A stretch of 64,000 bases of DNA, from NCBI RefSeq assembly GCF_000296505.1, contig NZ_JH815208.1, positions 559,163 to 623,162 of the forward strand. The letters run 5' to 3'. This DNA comes from Schaalia turicensis ACS-279-V-Col4. GTDB taxonomy: Bacteria; Actinomycetota; Actinomycetes; Actinomycetales; Actinomycetaceae. Positions 8,416 through 17,269 of the stretch are shown piece by piece (within the stretch, counting starts at the first letter, position 1; each line of letters begins with the position of its first letter). The position numbers were made by a program, and so were the translations under genes. The notes under the pieces are model-generated. The model saw only the letters and a program-made list of their open reading frames with translations, was not told the origin of the DNA and made no database searches.

Positions 8416-9276
8416 GTGACACCAATGGATCGTTATCGTGACGCGATGAGTCGCGCTTTGTTCTACGCCAACCAGGCCCGTGAATCGGGCGATGTGCCGG
8501 TTGGTGCCGTTGTCATTGATTCGCTGGGGCGGATTGTTGGTAAGGGTTGGAATACTCGCGAGGCCGCGCATGATCCGTGCGGTCACGCAGAGATCAATGC
8601 GCTTCGCGAGGCTGGCCAGACCTTGAAGCGTTGGAATCTTGTGGGCTGCACGCTGGTTGTCACGCTTGAGCCGTGCACGATGTGCGCGGGGGCGGCGTTG
8701 GCGTCACGCGTTGATCGCGTGGTGTTTGGCGCGTGGGATCCGAAGGCTGGCGCGGCGGGTTCGTTGCGTGATGTGTTGCGTGATTCTCGAATGAATCACA
8801 GCCTTGAGGTCATTCCGGGTGTTTTAGGGGTCGAAGCCACGATCCAGCTGAAGGCGTTCTTCCAAGACAAGCGCGAAACTACGGCTGAGCCGACGGGACG
8901 CGGTGCTCTAGCAAATGAGCCAGTTGCTGTCCCTCCCTTAGAGGCAATTGCGTCGTGGAATCACCCGGGTTCGCTCGAGTCTTCGGACTCCGTTTCAGAC
9001 AGTGACAGGGAAGCGAAGAAGTCTGAAGAGCCTACACAAGAGTCTGCTACGACGTTGCTTCCGCAGATGGAGCGAGCTTCGCAACCAGTGTCTAATCGGG
9101 CGAAACCCGAAAATTTGGGCCTCGTTGCTTCGAAGGCGGATGCGGTGCCAGCTGGGGAAATGACGCCCTTTGTATCTGCGCCCACTCGCGCAAAACATGC
9201 GGGCACCCCGGCAGATGTGCGCATAGTGGCGGGTATTCCGTTGCGTAGTCACGCGTATAAGCGGGCGAAGCACTGA
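8416..9276 (+). CDS. tadA: tRNA-specific adenosine deaminase TadA with a long C-terminal extension
   Basis: Deaminates A34 to inosine in tRNA(Arg). The zinc/catalytic motif HAE (His57, Glu59) and PCTMC (Cys87, Cys90) are intact, so the catalytic domain (residues ~1-155) should be active. It is followed by about 130 residues rich in Ser, Glu, Pro and Ala with no recognisable fold; TadA normally ends near residue 155-170. The start is a GTG just after a leaderless -10 box. The neighbouring tRNA-Ser and the upp gene are unrelated in pathway. The tail ends in a basic HAYKRAKH sequence. Confidence 0.9.
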   Translation: MTPMDRYRDAMSRALFYANQARESGDVPVGAVVIDSLGRIVGKGWNTREAAHDPCGHAEINALREAGQTLKRWNLVGCTLVVTLEPCTMCAGAALASRVDRVVFGAWDPKAGAAGSLRDVLRDSRMNHSLEVIPGVLGVEATIQLKAFFQDKRETTAEPTGRGALANEPVAVPPLEAIASWNHPGSLESSDSVSDSDREAKKSEEPTQESATTLLPQMERASQPVSNRAKPENLGLVASKADAVPAGEMTPFVSAPTRAKHAGTPADVRIVAGIPLRSHAYKRAKH

Positions 9277-9394
9277 TCGGTGCGCGGTTGGCAGAATGCC
9301 TGCGTAACGACGCGGGGACAACGTGTGGAACGTATCGCATGGGCGGACCTCGTGTGGAGTTTGCCGGCGACTTCTGTTTATACTTATGCGCATT

Positions 9395-9484
9395 GGTAGC
9401 GTGTCCGAGCGGCCGAAGGTGCAGCACTCGAAATGCTGTGTGGTGTAACAGCCACCCAGGGTTCAAATCCCTGCGCTACCGCCA
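9395..9484 (+). tRNA. tRNA-Ser (anticodon CGA)
   Basis: A class II tRNA with acceptor stem GGTAGCG/CGCTACC, a long variable arm, a T-loop GTTCAAATC and an encoded 3' CCA (9482-9484). The anticodon CGA is at 9429-9431 and reads UCG. Confidence 0.93.
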
Positions 9485-9486
9485 GA

Positions 9487-9520
9487 GTGTCCCGCAGTCG
9501 TTGACTGCGGGACACATTTT
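9487..9520 (+). terminator. Terminator after tRNA-Ser
   Basis: A perfect 13-bp stem (9487-9499 with 9503-9515) is followed by ATTTTTAT. Confidence 0.88.
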
Positions 9521-9534
9521 TATGCCGAGCGTCG

Positions 9535-9608
9535 GTGCCTCGTGGGGTATTCGGCAGTGACTGAGAAGCCTGCACCTTGTGGCGTATTCGGCAATGACTC
9601 AGAAGCCG
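9535..9608. repeat. 37-bp tandem duplication across the 3' end of the next gene
   Basis: Two imperfect 37-bp units share a TATTCGGCA core at 9548 and 9585, and a partial third unit follows. The second unit contains the stop codon of the minus-strand gene. Confidence 0.6.
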
Positions 9609-10501
9609 GCGCCTCGTACCGCATTCATCACGGAGCGGACGTGTTCGCGCGTGTCGATGATGGGTGCAATGAAAGCGTTCCATGCGCGGATTGACGTGAG
9701 GGTGACAGCCGTCGAAATAATCGACGTGATGATCGCGGATGCGAGCGTCGCAATGCCGGTCAAGACCGCAGTGATGATCACGATCAGGCTGACGGCGCTG
9801 GCGACCCATTCCCACCAGCGGGTGATACCTCGTGTCGTGCTGTTGTTCATGTGGTGCACCGTTGTCGTGAATGAGACGCAGAATGCGACCGCTGAGACGA
9901 CGAAGGGGATGGAGCCGGTGGATGCGGAAGCGAAGATTCCGCTGAGCAACCATGAGAGCCAAGTGATGAACACGAATGCGGTTGCTCGCCCGTTTTCTGC
10001 GCGTTTACGCAGGTAACTCCAGGTGGCATATGTGATTGCGATGGCGACGAGCGTTGAAACAAGTCCCGTCGCAATGAGTGCTGACCTGGTTGTCAGCATC
10101 GTGTTCAACGGTGCTGTAATTCCTGCGATTCCTGGGATCAAGGAAGTGAACGCCAGCATCATGTTCAGGATGAGTGCGACGAGGAGAGTGATCCCCAGAA
10201 CCTGCAGGCTGGGCAGTTGTGTTTCGCTCAGGCGTGCGGTGGGGATTGAGTCGCCAGAGTATTCTTGACCAGCGTTTCCTGAGGTGTACGAGGCCGTGCC
10301 CGCTTGGGTGGTCGTCGGCTGGGGTGCGGTCTGCTCGTTGGTTCCCGGCGTTGAACGCTGGGTGAAGTGAACGCGGTCGCGCGAATCCGGCGTGGAGTTG
10401 GAGGCCGAAGATGCTGATCCTGCGGAGGGGCGCCCAGTGGGGGTGGGGTTCTCGAAGATGAGTTCGACTTCGCGAGGTTCGGGGCTACCGGTGGTGCTCA
10501 T
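9599..10501 (-). CDS. Hypothetical membrane protein with a disordered N-terminus
   Basis: A 300-aa protein. The first ~120 residues are Ser/Thr/Gln/Pro-rich, and the rest has about five hydrophobic segments ending in SIRAWNAFIAPIIDTREHVRSVM. I do not recognise the family. The frame extends upstream to 10660, but ATG 10501 (MSTTGSPEPREV) is chosen because the upstream part reads as non-coding and overlaps the preceding gene. It may form an operon with the gene at 10608 and with dcd on the same strand. The last residues lie in a tandem duplication, so the native C-terminus may have been altered. Confidence 0.65.
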   Translation of the reverse strand: MSTTGSPEPREVELIFENPTPTGRPSAGSASSASNSTPDSRDRVHFTQRSTPGTNEQTAPQPTTTQAGTASYTSGNAGQEYSGDSIPTARLSETQLPSLQVLGITLLVALILNMMLAFTSLIPGIAGITAPLNTMLTTRSALIATGLVSTLVAIAITYATWSYLRKRAENGRATAFVFITWLSWLLSGIFASASTGSIPFVVSAVAFCVSFTTTVHHMNNSTTRGITRWWEWVASAVSLIVIITAVLTGIATLASAIITSIISTAVTLTSIRAWNAFIAPIIDTREHVRSVMNAVRGAGF

Positions 10502-10607
10502 GAGTCTATTCCATCGCACTCGTCTGAATGTTTCCTGAATCGTGGCTGAGCAAGAGCTCGTGTGCGCTGTAGGCGAACAAACGGCGCAAGCTGGCCGAGT
10601 AGGGCTG

Positions 10608-11909
10608 TTATTCGATTGCGGTATCGTCCACAAGACCGACGAGGAAACCGTCTTCGTCAATCACGGATCCGCCGACGGCGGTGACGATGATTTCTGCGAC
10701 CTTCTCAATGTCACGCGATGAGCGCATGCGCTCCAAACGCGCTGCTCGTGACACTCCAGTCGGTGTCTCGAGCATTCCTGCCGGCAACCACTTCAGGTGA
10801 TATTCGATGATGACGCCCGTTGTCCACGACTCCCAACGCAGAACCTGGGGAGGACGAGGAACCGGTTCTACTTCGATCATGAGATCCGACCGGTTCGCGA
10901 TCGGGGTGACAAGCGCGTACCCGGCAACAACTTCGGGGGTGGCACCGACTTCTTTCGCTGCCCTTTCGGCCAGTTCGCGTGCTTTCGCGATCTTTGTCGC
11001 GATATCTGTGCGGATCGTTCCAGGTTCCGCAGCGATCGCAGCATTTTTTTGAACCACCTGTTGCGCGGACTGCGATGCGGGAGTGGCAATCTGACGTGAA
11101 TCTGTGAGCTGTGGGAAATGAGGCTTGAGCAGGTTCAACAGGTCCTCAGGATCCAGCCAGCGTGGAGTGTATACGGTCAACGAAACCGCTGAATCAGGAT
11201 CCGGGGCGATCATCTTCCCCGAATCGGCGACGCGAACAGCGCCACCCAGGCGTCGAGCCATCCGCTTCAGTGCGGTCAAGATCCGGTACTCTAGGCCGAC
11301 GGGAACTCCATCGGGGAAAACGCTTGCCCACTCGTCGAGGACGGCAAGCTGAGGATCCACGGGATTTCTGCGCGACTTTGGGCATTCCAACACCCACACG
11401 TTTGTGAGTGAAGCGGGGGTCTTGAGCGTCTTACGTAGAGTTGCGTCAATGCTCCATGGTCCCACCAGTCGTGCCTCGCCAACAAGGTGTAGCTGACCGG
11501 CTCCTTCCCAGCGAGCTTCATCCCAAATTGACAGGGCGAGTGCCTCAATTTCTAAGGGATCTACTTCATCCGCCAATAACAGTAGATGGTGTTCAGAGGC
11601 TGCGGCCTCGTCGATTGAACGCGCGGGAGCGGAAGTCGAAATTGTTGCCGAAATAGGAGCAACCTGCGACGTCTGCGAAACGCCTTCGGTGCCAACGGAG
11701 AAGGTCTGCGAAAACTCGGACAGAGAGGTGATGGCATTCAACGACGTTGAGGTGAGCGACGTTGAATCACCAACATAATCTTCGGTCAACGAGGAGCGTG
11801 AACGCGAAGACGCCTCTGCCATGCGATCGCGCAAAGAGCGACGCGCCAGCGCACCGGGAACACTATTCGTCCCAGTGCCCTCGTTGTTATCCGAAACCTC
11901 GTCTGACAC
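10608..11909 (-). CDS. Hypothetical protein, 433 aa, with an ordered middle region
   Basis: The family is unknown. The first ~105 residues are Ser/Thr-rich and probably disordered. They are followed by a soluble region with WDEARWEGAGQLHLVGEARLVGPWSIDATLRKTL and YTPRWLDPEDLLNLLKPHFPQL, and a C-terminal part with EYHLKWLPAGMLETPTGVSRAARLERMRSSRDIEKVAEIIV. It begins with GTG six bases after the dcd stop codon, which suggests co-transcription with dcd. The linker carries one copy of the dispersed GACGAGGCC motif (11604-11612, coding IDEA). Confidence 0.6.
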   Translation of the reverse strand: MSDEVSDNNEGTGTNSVPGALARRSLRDRMAEASSRSRSSLTEDYVGDSTSLTSTSLNAITSLSEFSQTFSVGTEGVSQTSQVAPISATISTSAPARSIDEAAASEHHLLLLADEVDPLEIEALALSIWDEARWEGAGQLHLVGEARLVGPWSIDATLRKTLKTPASLTNVWVLECPKSRRNPVDPQLAVLDEWASVFPDGVPVGLEYRILTALKRMARRLGGAVRVADSGKMIAPDPDSAVSLTVYTPRWLDPEDLLNLLKPHFPQLTDSRQIATPASQSAQQVVQKNAAIAAEPGTIRTDIATKIAKARELAERAAKEVGATPEVVAGYALVTPIANRSDLMIEVEPVPRPPQVLRWESWTTGVIIEYHLKWLPAGMLETPTGVSRAARLERMRSSRDIEKVAEIIVTAVGGSVIDEDGFLVGLVDDTAIE

Positions 11910-11915
11910 GTTCGT

Positions 11916-12497
11916 TCAACGCTCGATCCGAGTGCGGTTGAAACGCAGGTGCGTGCGCGACGGAGTCGGGCCACGCTGACCCTGGTAGTGCGAACCCAAA
12001 CCGGACGAACCGTAGGGGTGCTCCGCCGGAGATGACAGATTGAAGAAGCACAGCTGGCCGATCTTCATGCCCGGGTAGAGCAGGATCGGCATGGTCGCCG
12101 TGTTCGAAAGCTCCAGCGTGACGTGGCCGGAAAACCCGGGGTCAATGAAGCCAGCGGTCGAGTGCGTCAGCAGACCCAAGCGACCAAGCGACGACTTACC
12201 TTCAAGACGCGCTGCAATGTCATCACCCAAAGTGACCAGCTCGTAGGTTGCGCCCAGTACGAACTCGCCCGGGTGCAGAACGAACGGTCGATCCGGTCCC
12301 ACATCAACCTGATGCGTCAGATCCGTCTGATCAGCGGACGGATCAATCACGGCGTAACGGTGGTTGTCGAAAAGACGGAACAACCTATCCAAACGCACGT
12401 CAATACTTGCTGGCTGAATCAGATCCCGATCAAGCGGGTCCAGCTGAATACGCCCAGAATCAAGGCCGGCATTAATATCGCGATCGCTCAATAGCAT
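11916..12497 (-). CDS. dcd: dCTP deaminase
   Basis: A trimeric dCTP deaminase, 193 aa. The conserved block [34 protein letters not shown], with the catalytic Glu and the nucleotide-binding segment, is complete. Actinobacterial members often form dUMP directly (bifunctional deaminase/dUTPase); which activity applies here cannot be decided from motifs alone. The product supplies dUMP for dTMP synthesis. It is divergent from mutY and heads a possible operon with two unidentified genes. Confidence 0.92.
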   Translation of the reverse strand: MLLSDRDINAGLDSGRIQLDPLDRDLIQPASIDVRLDRLFRLFDNHRYAVIDPSADQTDLTHQVDVGPDRPFVLHPGEFVLGATYELVTLGDDIAARLEGKSSLGRLGLLTHSTAGFIDPGFSGHVTLELSNTATMPILLYPGMKIGQLCFFNLSSPAEHPYGSSGLGSHYQGQRGPTPSRTHLRFNRTRIER

Positions 12498-12529
12498 GGC
12501 TCAATTGTTTCACATTCACGGCGACCGTT

Positions 12530-12535
12530 TAGGCT
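12530..12535 (+). promoter_or_regulatory. -10 box (TAGGCT) of a probable leaderless mutY promoter
   Basis: TAGGCT lies 7 nt before the ATG at 12543 but only 1 nt before the in-frame ATG at 12537. This supports the second ATG as the start. Confidence 0.55.
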
Positions 12536-12542
12536 GATGGTC

Positions 12543-13601
12543 ATGTCCTCTTCCTCTTCTGGCGCTGTTCGTGGCGAAACTACGCCCGCAAGCTCGGCTA
12601 CTCGGCAGGCCAAACGCAACGAGGTGCTCACCGGTCTCGTGAATTGGATGAAGGAAAACAAGCGCGAACTCCCTATGCGCGCCGAGGATGTGACGCCGTG
12701 GGGAACTCTGGTTGGCGAAGTGATGAGCCAGCAAACACCCATGCCTCGTGTCCAACCGATTTGGAGCCGGTGGATGCAGCTGTGGCCGACGCCCGCTGCG
12801 CTCGCGGTTGCTCCTGCGTCGCGGGTTCTGGTCGAGTGGGGGAGGCTCGGCTATCCGTCGCGCGCACTGCGCCTTCGCGAGTGCGCGATCGCCATTAGTG
12901 AGCGTCCAGGTGGCCAGGTTCCCGCAGACTTTGAGTCGTTGTGTAGCTTGCCGGGCATCGGCCCGTACACGGCATCTGCGTTGATGTCGTTCCAGTTTCA
13001 TGAGCGTCGCGCGGTGCTCGATACGAATATTCGACGCGTGATTGCGCGGATTTTCAGCGGAATCGAGCGACCTGCATCTTCGTCCCCGACTCGCGTCGAG
13101 AGGGACCTCGCCGATTCCCTGCTACCGTCGTCGGGCGTTGAGTGTGCGACGTGGAACCTTGCGCTGATGGAGTTCGGGGCGATTGCGTGCACATCGAAGA
13201 ATCCTGGGTGTGATACGTGTCCGCTTGCCAGTGAATGCGCATGGTTCGTTGCCGGGCGTCCAATGGTCGAGGTCAAGAGAAAGTCTCAGGCCTGGGCGGG
13301 CACGGACCGGCAGGCGCGCGGGCGAGTGGTGCAACTGTTGCGCGACCTGCACGTTTCCGGGGACTCATCAGTTTCTTCCGCCAGTTCCGATTCTCCCGTT
13401 GCTTCCGGTGATTCGTCAGCTACCGGCAATGTACCTTCCCCAATCGACGAGGCCGCCCCGACAGTTTCGTACTCTGCGGCGTTAGAAGTGGCGACGTTGC
13501 CGGGTAGCGACCCTGACCAGGCTCCCCGTGTGATTGAAGGCTTGCTTGCCGATGGCCTGCTGGTGCGCGTCGGCGAGGATCGCCTGGCTCTTCCGCGCTG
13601 A
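12543..13601 (+). CDS. mutY: A/G-specific adenine glycosylase MutY
   Basis: Removes adenine mispaired with 8-oxoguanine. Visible features are the catalytic Glu region GEVMSQQT, the helix-hairpin-helix LPGIGPYTASAL, the catalytic Asp region VLDTNIRRV and a [4Fe-4S] loop with four Cys (C-x6-C-x2-C-x5-C) in CTSKNPGCDTCPLASEC. After the Fe-S domain comes about 45 residues of Ser/Ala/Asp-rich linker, then a short winged-type end. It lacks the full C-terminal Nudix-like 8-oxoG-recognition domain of E. coli MutY. The linker carries the dispersed motif at 13446-13454. Confidence 0.92.
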   Translation: MSSSSSGAVRGETTPASSATRQAKRNEVLTGLVNWMKENKRELPMRAEDVTPWGTLVGEVMSQQTPMPRVQPIWSRWMQLWPTPAALAVAPASRVLVEWGRLGYPSRALRLRECAIAISERPGGQVPADFESLCSLPGIGPYTASALMSFQFHERRAVLDTNIRRVIARIFSGIERPASSSPTRVERDLADSLLPSSGVECATWNLALMEFGAIACTSKNPGCDTCPLASECAWFVAGRPMVEVKRKSQAWAGTDRQARGRVVQLLRDLHVSGDSSVSSASSDSPVASGDSSATGNVPSPIDEAAPTVSYSAALEVATLPGSDPDQAPRVIEGLLADGLLVRVGEDRLALPR

Positions 13602-13773
13602 TTGTCCCCGCTTGCACACTGCCACGGAGGCAGGTTGTCCCCAGGGGCGAGTTGTGCTCGCTACTGACGGCCCACCGGCTTCGTCGGTGGGCTGGACTAA
13701 GAGCAATTGTCTGAGCTTCCGGGGATTATCTGCGCAGTGGTAGCAACTGGTCGGAGGCTAGCCAAGCAGGTTG

Positions 13774-15207
13774 TCAGTACCGGATCGCGTCGATTGGTTT
13801 GACTCTGACGGCAGCGAGCGCAGGGATAATTCCGCAGAGAGCGCCGATTCCCGTGGAGATGGCAATGCCGTCGATGGCTGCGCTCATCGGGAATGGTGGG
13901 CGTTCCTGCAGGTAGATGCCCAATAACGTGTCAAGTGGCAGTAGTCGGATCACGATGATGGCAATTCCGACACCGATGACGCCGGCGACGAAGGTAGCGA
14001 CAACCGACTCCATGAAGACCGCGAAGAAGACTCGTTTAGCGGATGCTCCCATAGCTCGCCGGATGCCGATTTCTCGGATGCGTTGGCGTACGGTGACGAT
14101 CGCGACGTTCAGTAGCCCGAGTGCACCTAGCAGGATGACGATGCCACCGATGACCATGATGACGGTGCGGATCGTATTCATGCTGGATTGTCCGCCGTCG
14201 TAGTATTCACCGCCGTAGACGTCGCCTTTCCAGCCTTTGCCGAGTACGGATGCGAGTGCTTTGGGGAGCAGGTCTCGTGCTTGTTCCGCCTGGTCAGCTC
14301 CGGTCCAGACCAGCATTTCAACACCGTTTGATGTGGGGGATTGTCCGCTGAGCGCGGCTGACTGCGATTTGGTGAACTGCCAGGCGGTGTAGTCGATGTA
14401 GGCGGTTGGGCTGTCCCATTGCGAGTTGGATTTGATGACTCCGACGACGCGGTATTGGGTGGCGGAAGCATCGTTGGCGTGCAGGACGATAGGGTCTGCA
14501 ATATTCGCGTGAGCTAGGTATTCCCAGAGCGTGGAGTTGATGACGATGGGGACGACTCGCTGGTTGGCGTCGCCCGCATCGATCCACCTGCCGACGATTG
14601 GGGTCAATCGGAATAGCGTGGAGTACGCGGGGTCGATGGCTTTCACGGATGTGGACGTTTCCATCGTTGTGAGGTCCTGCGTCGTGGGGACTCCTCGGTA
14701 TGAACCGGTTTTTGAGATCTGTTCTATCTCAGTGAAGGTGATATTCCCTGTTTCGAGCCTGGACCAGTAGGGGATGTGCAGGCGTTGAGCGACGGTTGTC
14801 ATGGCGTCACCCATGGGGTCGTGAATGACGCCGGTGAGCGCGGCGAGCGCGTTGCTTCCGTCGCTGCTCGTTGTGCCTTGGGTTGCTGAGTCGCTGTCGA
14901 TAGTTGGCATTCCTTCGGCGTTTGTTGTGGTGCCAGTTTCGCTTTCGGTCGACGAGGCCGCGCCTGTCTCACCGGTGTCTGAACTGGTTTCTGATGCGCT
15001 GACGTGCAGAGTAATGGATCGGCCTGAGTAGGCTTCCTCCATTTCTTTATTGACCTGAACCAACATGTCGCCAATGGCGATAACTGAGGACATGGCTGCG
15101 ACGGCCGCTACGACGCCGACGAGGGAGAGGATGACTCGGGTTTTTTGTACTTTGACTTCGCCCCATGCTTCTACGAGGGCGCCGATGATCTGGTTGAGGG
15201 TATTCAT
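13774..15207 (-). CDS. MacB/FtsX-type ABC transporter permease
   Basis: Permease of a MacAB-like export system. It has one N-terminal transmembrane helix (VILSLVGVVAAVAAMSSVIAIG), a large extracellular MacB core domain with a Ser/Thr/Glu-rich insertion (residues ~75-125), and three C-terminal helices in an FtsX domain (RQRIREIGIRRAMGASAKRVF). The start overlaps the ATPase stop by four bases. Together with the ATPase and the membrane fusion-like protein it forms a three-gene operon; substrates of this class are peptides, lipids or drugs, and here the substrate is unknown. A hairpin at 13670-13692 lies between this gene and mutY. Confidence 0.88.
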   Translation of the reverse strand: MNTLNQIIGALVEAWGEVKVQKTRVILSLVGVVAAVAAMSSVIAIGDMLVQVNKEMEEAYSGRSITLHVSASETSSDTGETGAASSTESETGTTTNAEGMPTIDSDSATQGTTSSDGSNALAALTGVIHDPMGDAMTTVAQRLHIPYWSRLETGNITFTEIEQISKTGSYRGVPTTQDLTTMETSTSVKAIDPAYSTLFRLTPIVGRWIDAGDANQRVVPIVINSTLWEYLAHANIADPIVLHANDASATQYRVVGVIKSNSQWDSPTAYIDYTAWQFTKSQSAALSGQSPTSNGVEMLVWTGADQAEQARDLLPKALASVLGKGWKGDVYGGEYYDGGQSSMNTIRTVIMVIGGIVILLGALGLLNVAIVTVRQRIREIGIRRAMGASAKRVFFAVFMESVVATFVAGVIGVGIAIIVIRLLPLDTLLGIYLQERPPFPMSAAIDGIAISTGIGALCGIIPALAAVRVKPIDAIRY

Positions 15208-15995
15208 TCCTGAGTCTCCTCCTCTTCGTTTCGACCACCGGTTGAGGGGGAGGTGACCAGTTGGGTGGGGTCGGCCTCGTCGATTGAAGGACGGGTGGCG
15301 GAAAGATCGTGGGAGTCGATTGCGTGCAGGGTACCGTCGGCGAGCTGGAAGATTCTCTTTGCGCGCGAGGCGACCGCGAAATCGTGGGTGATGACGATGA
15401 GGGCGGCGTTGTTTTCTCTGGCGACGGTTTCAAGGAGTTCCATGACCAGCGCGCCGGTTTCGGGGTCGAGTGCGCCGGTGGGCTCGTCGGCGAGGATGAC
15501 TCTTGGCTGGTGGACCAGGGCACGTGCGATGGCGATGCGCTGCTGTTCACCACCGGACATTTGGGAGGGGTAGGAGTCGAGGCGATCGCCGAGCCCCACG
15601 CGGTCGAGCATGGAAGCGGCAAGTGTGCGACGCCTCCAAAATGCTTGTCCAGTTGCGTAGAGCAATGGGACTTCAACGTTTTCACGTGCCGTGCGCGCGT
15701 TGAAAATGTTGAACTGCTGGAACACGAAGCCGAAGGTTGAACCGCGCAGGGCAGAGCGCTTCCCTTCGCCCAGGCGCGTCACGTCAATGTCGTTGATCGT
15801 GTACGTTCCGTCAGTCGGCAGGTCCAGAAGACCAATGATGTTGAGCATCGTCGATTTGCCGGTGCCGGAGCGACCCACGATGGAAATGTGGTCGCCGGGA
15901 TCGACGTTCAGGTCGATGCCACGCAGGATTCTCAGGTCGGACCCGTCGGGTAGTTGAACCGTCCGGGTGACCTGGGCGAGTTCGATCAGGCTCAT
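15204..15995 (-). CDS. MacB-type ABC transporter ATP-binding protein
   Basis: ATPase of the LolD/MacB class. Walker A GRSGTGKST is near residues 40-48, the Q-loop is in FVFQQFNIFNARTARENV, the signature is MSGGEQQR and Walker B is VILADEPTGALD. The C-terminal ~35 residues (SIDEADPTQ...EEEETQE) are an acidic tail absent from most relatives, coded in part by the dispersed motif at 15273-15281. It lies one base after the fusion-protein gene and overlaps the permease gene. Confidence 0.92.
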   Translation of the reverse strand: MSLIELAQVTRTVQLPDGSDLRILRGIDLNVDPGDHISIVGRSGTGKSTMLNIIGLLDLPTDGTYTINDIDVTRLGEGKRSALRGSTFGFVFQQFNIFNARTARENVEVPLLYATGQAFWRRRTLAASMLDRVGLGDRLDSYPSQMSGGEQQRIAIARALVHQPRVILADEPTGALDPETGALVMELLETVARENNAALIVITHDFAVASRAKRIFQLADGTLHAIDSHDLSATRPSIDEADPTQLVTSPSTGGRNEEEETQE

Positions 15996-15996
15996 G

Positions 15997-17043
15997 TCAG
16001 CCCGCCGAGCTTTCAGTGGTGGCCGTCAGGGGAGTGGCTCCATCTACACCGGATTCACTGCCCCGTGTTGTGTCTGAGCTGGCGGTGGGAATGAATTCGA
16101 GCACCGAGTCGGATTCCGTCAGACCTTCTTTGATCTCGACGATTTCACCGTTAGTCAGACCCAAGGTGACAGGCTTCTTTTCGGGCTTGCCGGCTCCATC
16201 ACTGGCGGGGATGTAGACAAATCCGCTTTGGAAACGGCCTTCAACAGCGCTGATGGGGAGTGTGAGGACGTCGGTTGCGGAGCCCGCGACAATGTCCATT
16301 TTCAAGCCGAGGCCGGGGAAGACCTTCTGATCTGCTGGGATTGCGCAACGTGCTTGGATACCGCTGTTCTGCTGGGTCTCTCCCTGTTGATTCGTGTTCT
16401 TCTGCGTCGTGTCAGGCGTGACGATCTTGAGTCCCGAGCAGGTGAAAGGTGCGGGCCCATTAGTGATGGTCACGGTTGCTTCGGAGGGTGTTTCTTGAAT
16501 GCGGTACAGCTGGTCGGCGTTCAGAGTTGCCACAGCGGAATAGGTGGAGGGGGCGATGGTTCCCAGTTGGTCGCCGATGTCGAACCGCTGGCCGAGTAGG
16601 GCGCTGAGATGCAGGGTGCCACTGGCGGGGGCAGTGATGTCCGTGTACGTGTAGGTCGGCGTCTGTTGATCGTCTGTATCGTCGGTATTCGGGTTGCTTT
16701 CGTTTTGACCACGTATCTGCAGGATCATGGCTCCTGCTTCGACGTATGTGCCGTCACTGACGGCGATGTAGTTGACCTCGCCAGCCCCGGTTGCTTTAAC
16801 AACGGTGGAGGGATCGTTTTCGATGGTGCCGTTGACCGAGACGGTGTTCGTGATGTCCGCTTTCGTCGGGGTGACCGTCATCTGCCCGTAATTCGCGCTT
16901 GGATCAAGGGGCTGATCGCTTTGGTCCGCCCCAGTGGAAGGAAAGAATGCGAATTTCACGAGGCTGATCGCGATGATGATCCATACGCCTGTCTTAATCA
17001 GGGCGATGATCTTTTGAAAACGCGGGGACGTGGAAGAGGACAC
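15997..17043 (-). CDS. MacA-like membrane fusion protein / peptidoglycan-side adaptor
   Basis: A 348-aa protein with one N-terminal membrane anchor (IIALIKTGVWIIIAISLVKFAFF), followed by lipoyl/barrel-sandwich-like segments (VNGTIENDPSTVVKATGAGEVNYIAV; TDITAPASGTLHLSALLGQRFDIGDQL) typical of HlyD/MacA proteins. In Gram-positive bacteria such adaptors work with MacB-like permeases. The GTG at 17043 is chosen because AGGAG lies at a good distance before it; the frame also extends to a TTG at 17082. A 14-bp palindrome sits upstream at 17061-17074. Confidence 0.82.
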   Translation of the reverse strand: MSSSTSPRFQKIIALIKTGVWIIIAISLVKFAFFPSTGADQSDQPLDPSANYGQMTVTPTKADITNTVSVNGTIENDPSTVVKATGAGEVNYIAVSDGTYVEAGAMILQIRGQNESNPNTDDTDDQQTPTYTYTDITAPASGTLHLSALLGQRFDIGDQLGTIAPSTYSAVATLNADQLYRIQETPSEATVTITNGPAPFTCSGLKIVTPDTTQKNTNQQGETQQNSGIQARCAIPADQKVFPGLGLKMDIVAGSATDVLTLPISAVEGRFQSGFVYIPASDGAGKPEKKPVTLGLTNGEIVEIKEGLTESDSVLEFIPTASSDTTRGSESGVDGATPLTATTESSAG

Positions 17044-17060
17044 GAATACTCCTAGACGCT

Positions 17061-17074
17061 CATCAACGTTGATG
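17061..17074. promoter_or_regulatory. Perfect palindrome CATCAACGTTGATG before the MacAB-like operon
   Basis: A 14-bp perfect palindrome in the leader of the export operon, 17 bases before the proposed GTG start. It is a candidate operator; the regulator is not in the window. Confidence 0.4.
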
Positions 17075-17269
17075 GTTCCCAACGGTATCAGTGCCCCGTG
17101 TCGTGGGGGAATGAGGACACTGACAAATCAGGGGTGACTCAGGGTTAGTCAGGGTTGTGTGAATTCTGGTTTGAGACTGTCGAAAAATTGCGAGTTTGGG
17201 CGCAAAGAAAGGTGAAAATACCCAGTCAAATACAGTCTTGGCTCGGCAGAACGGAAGAGAATAACGACC

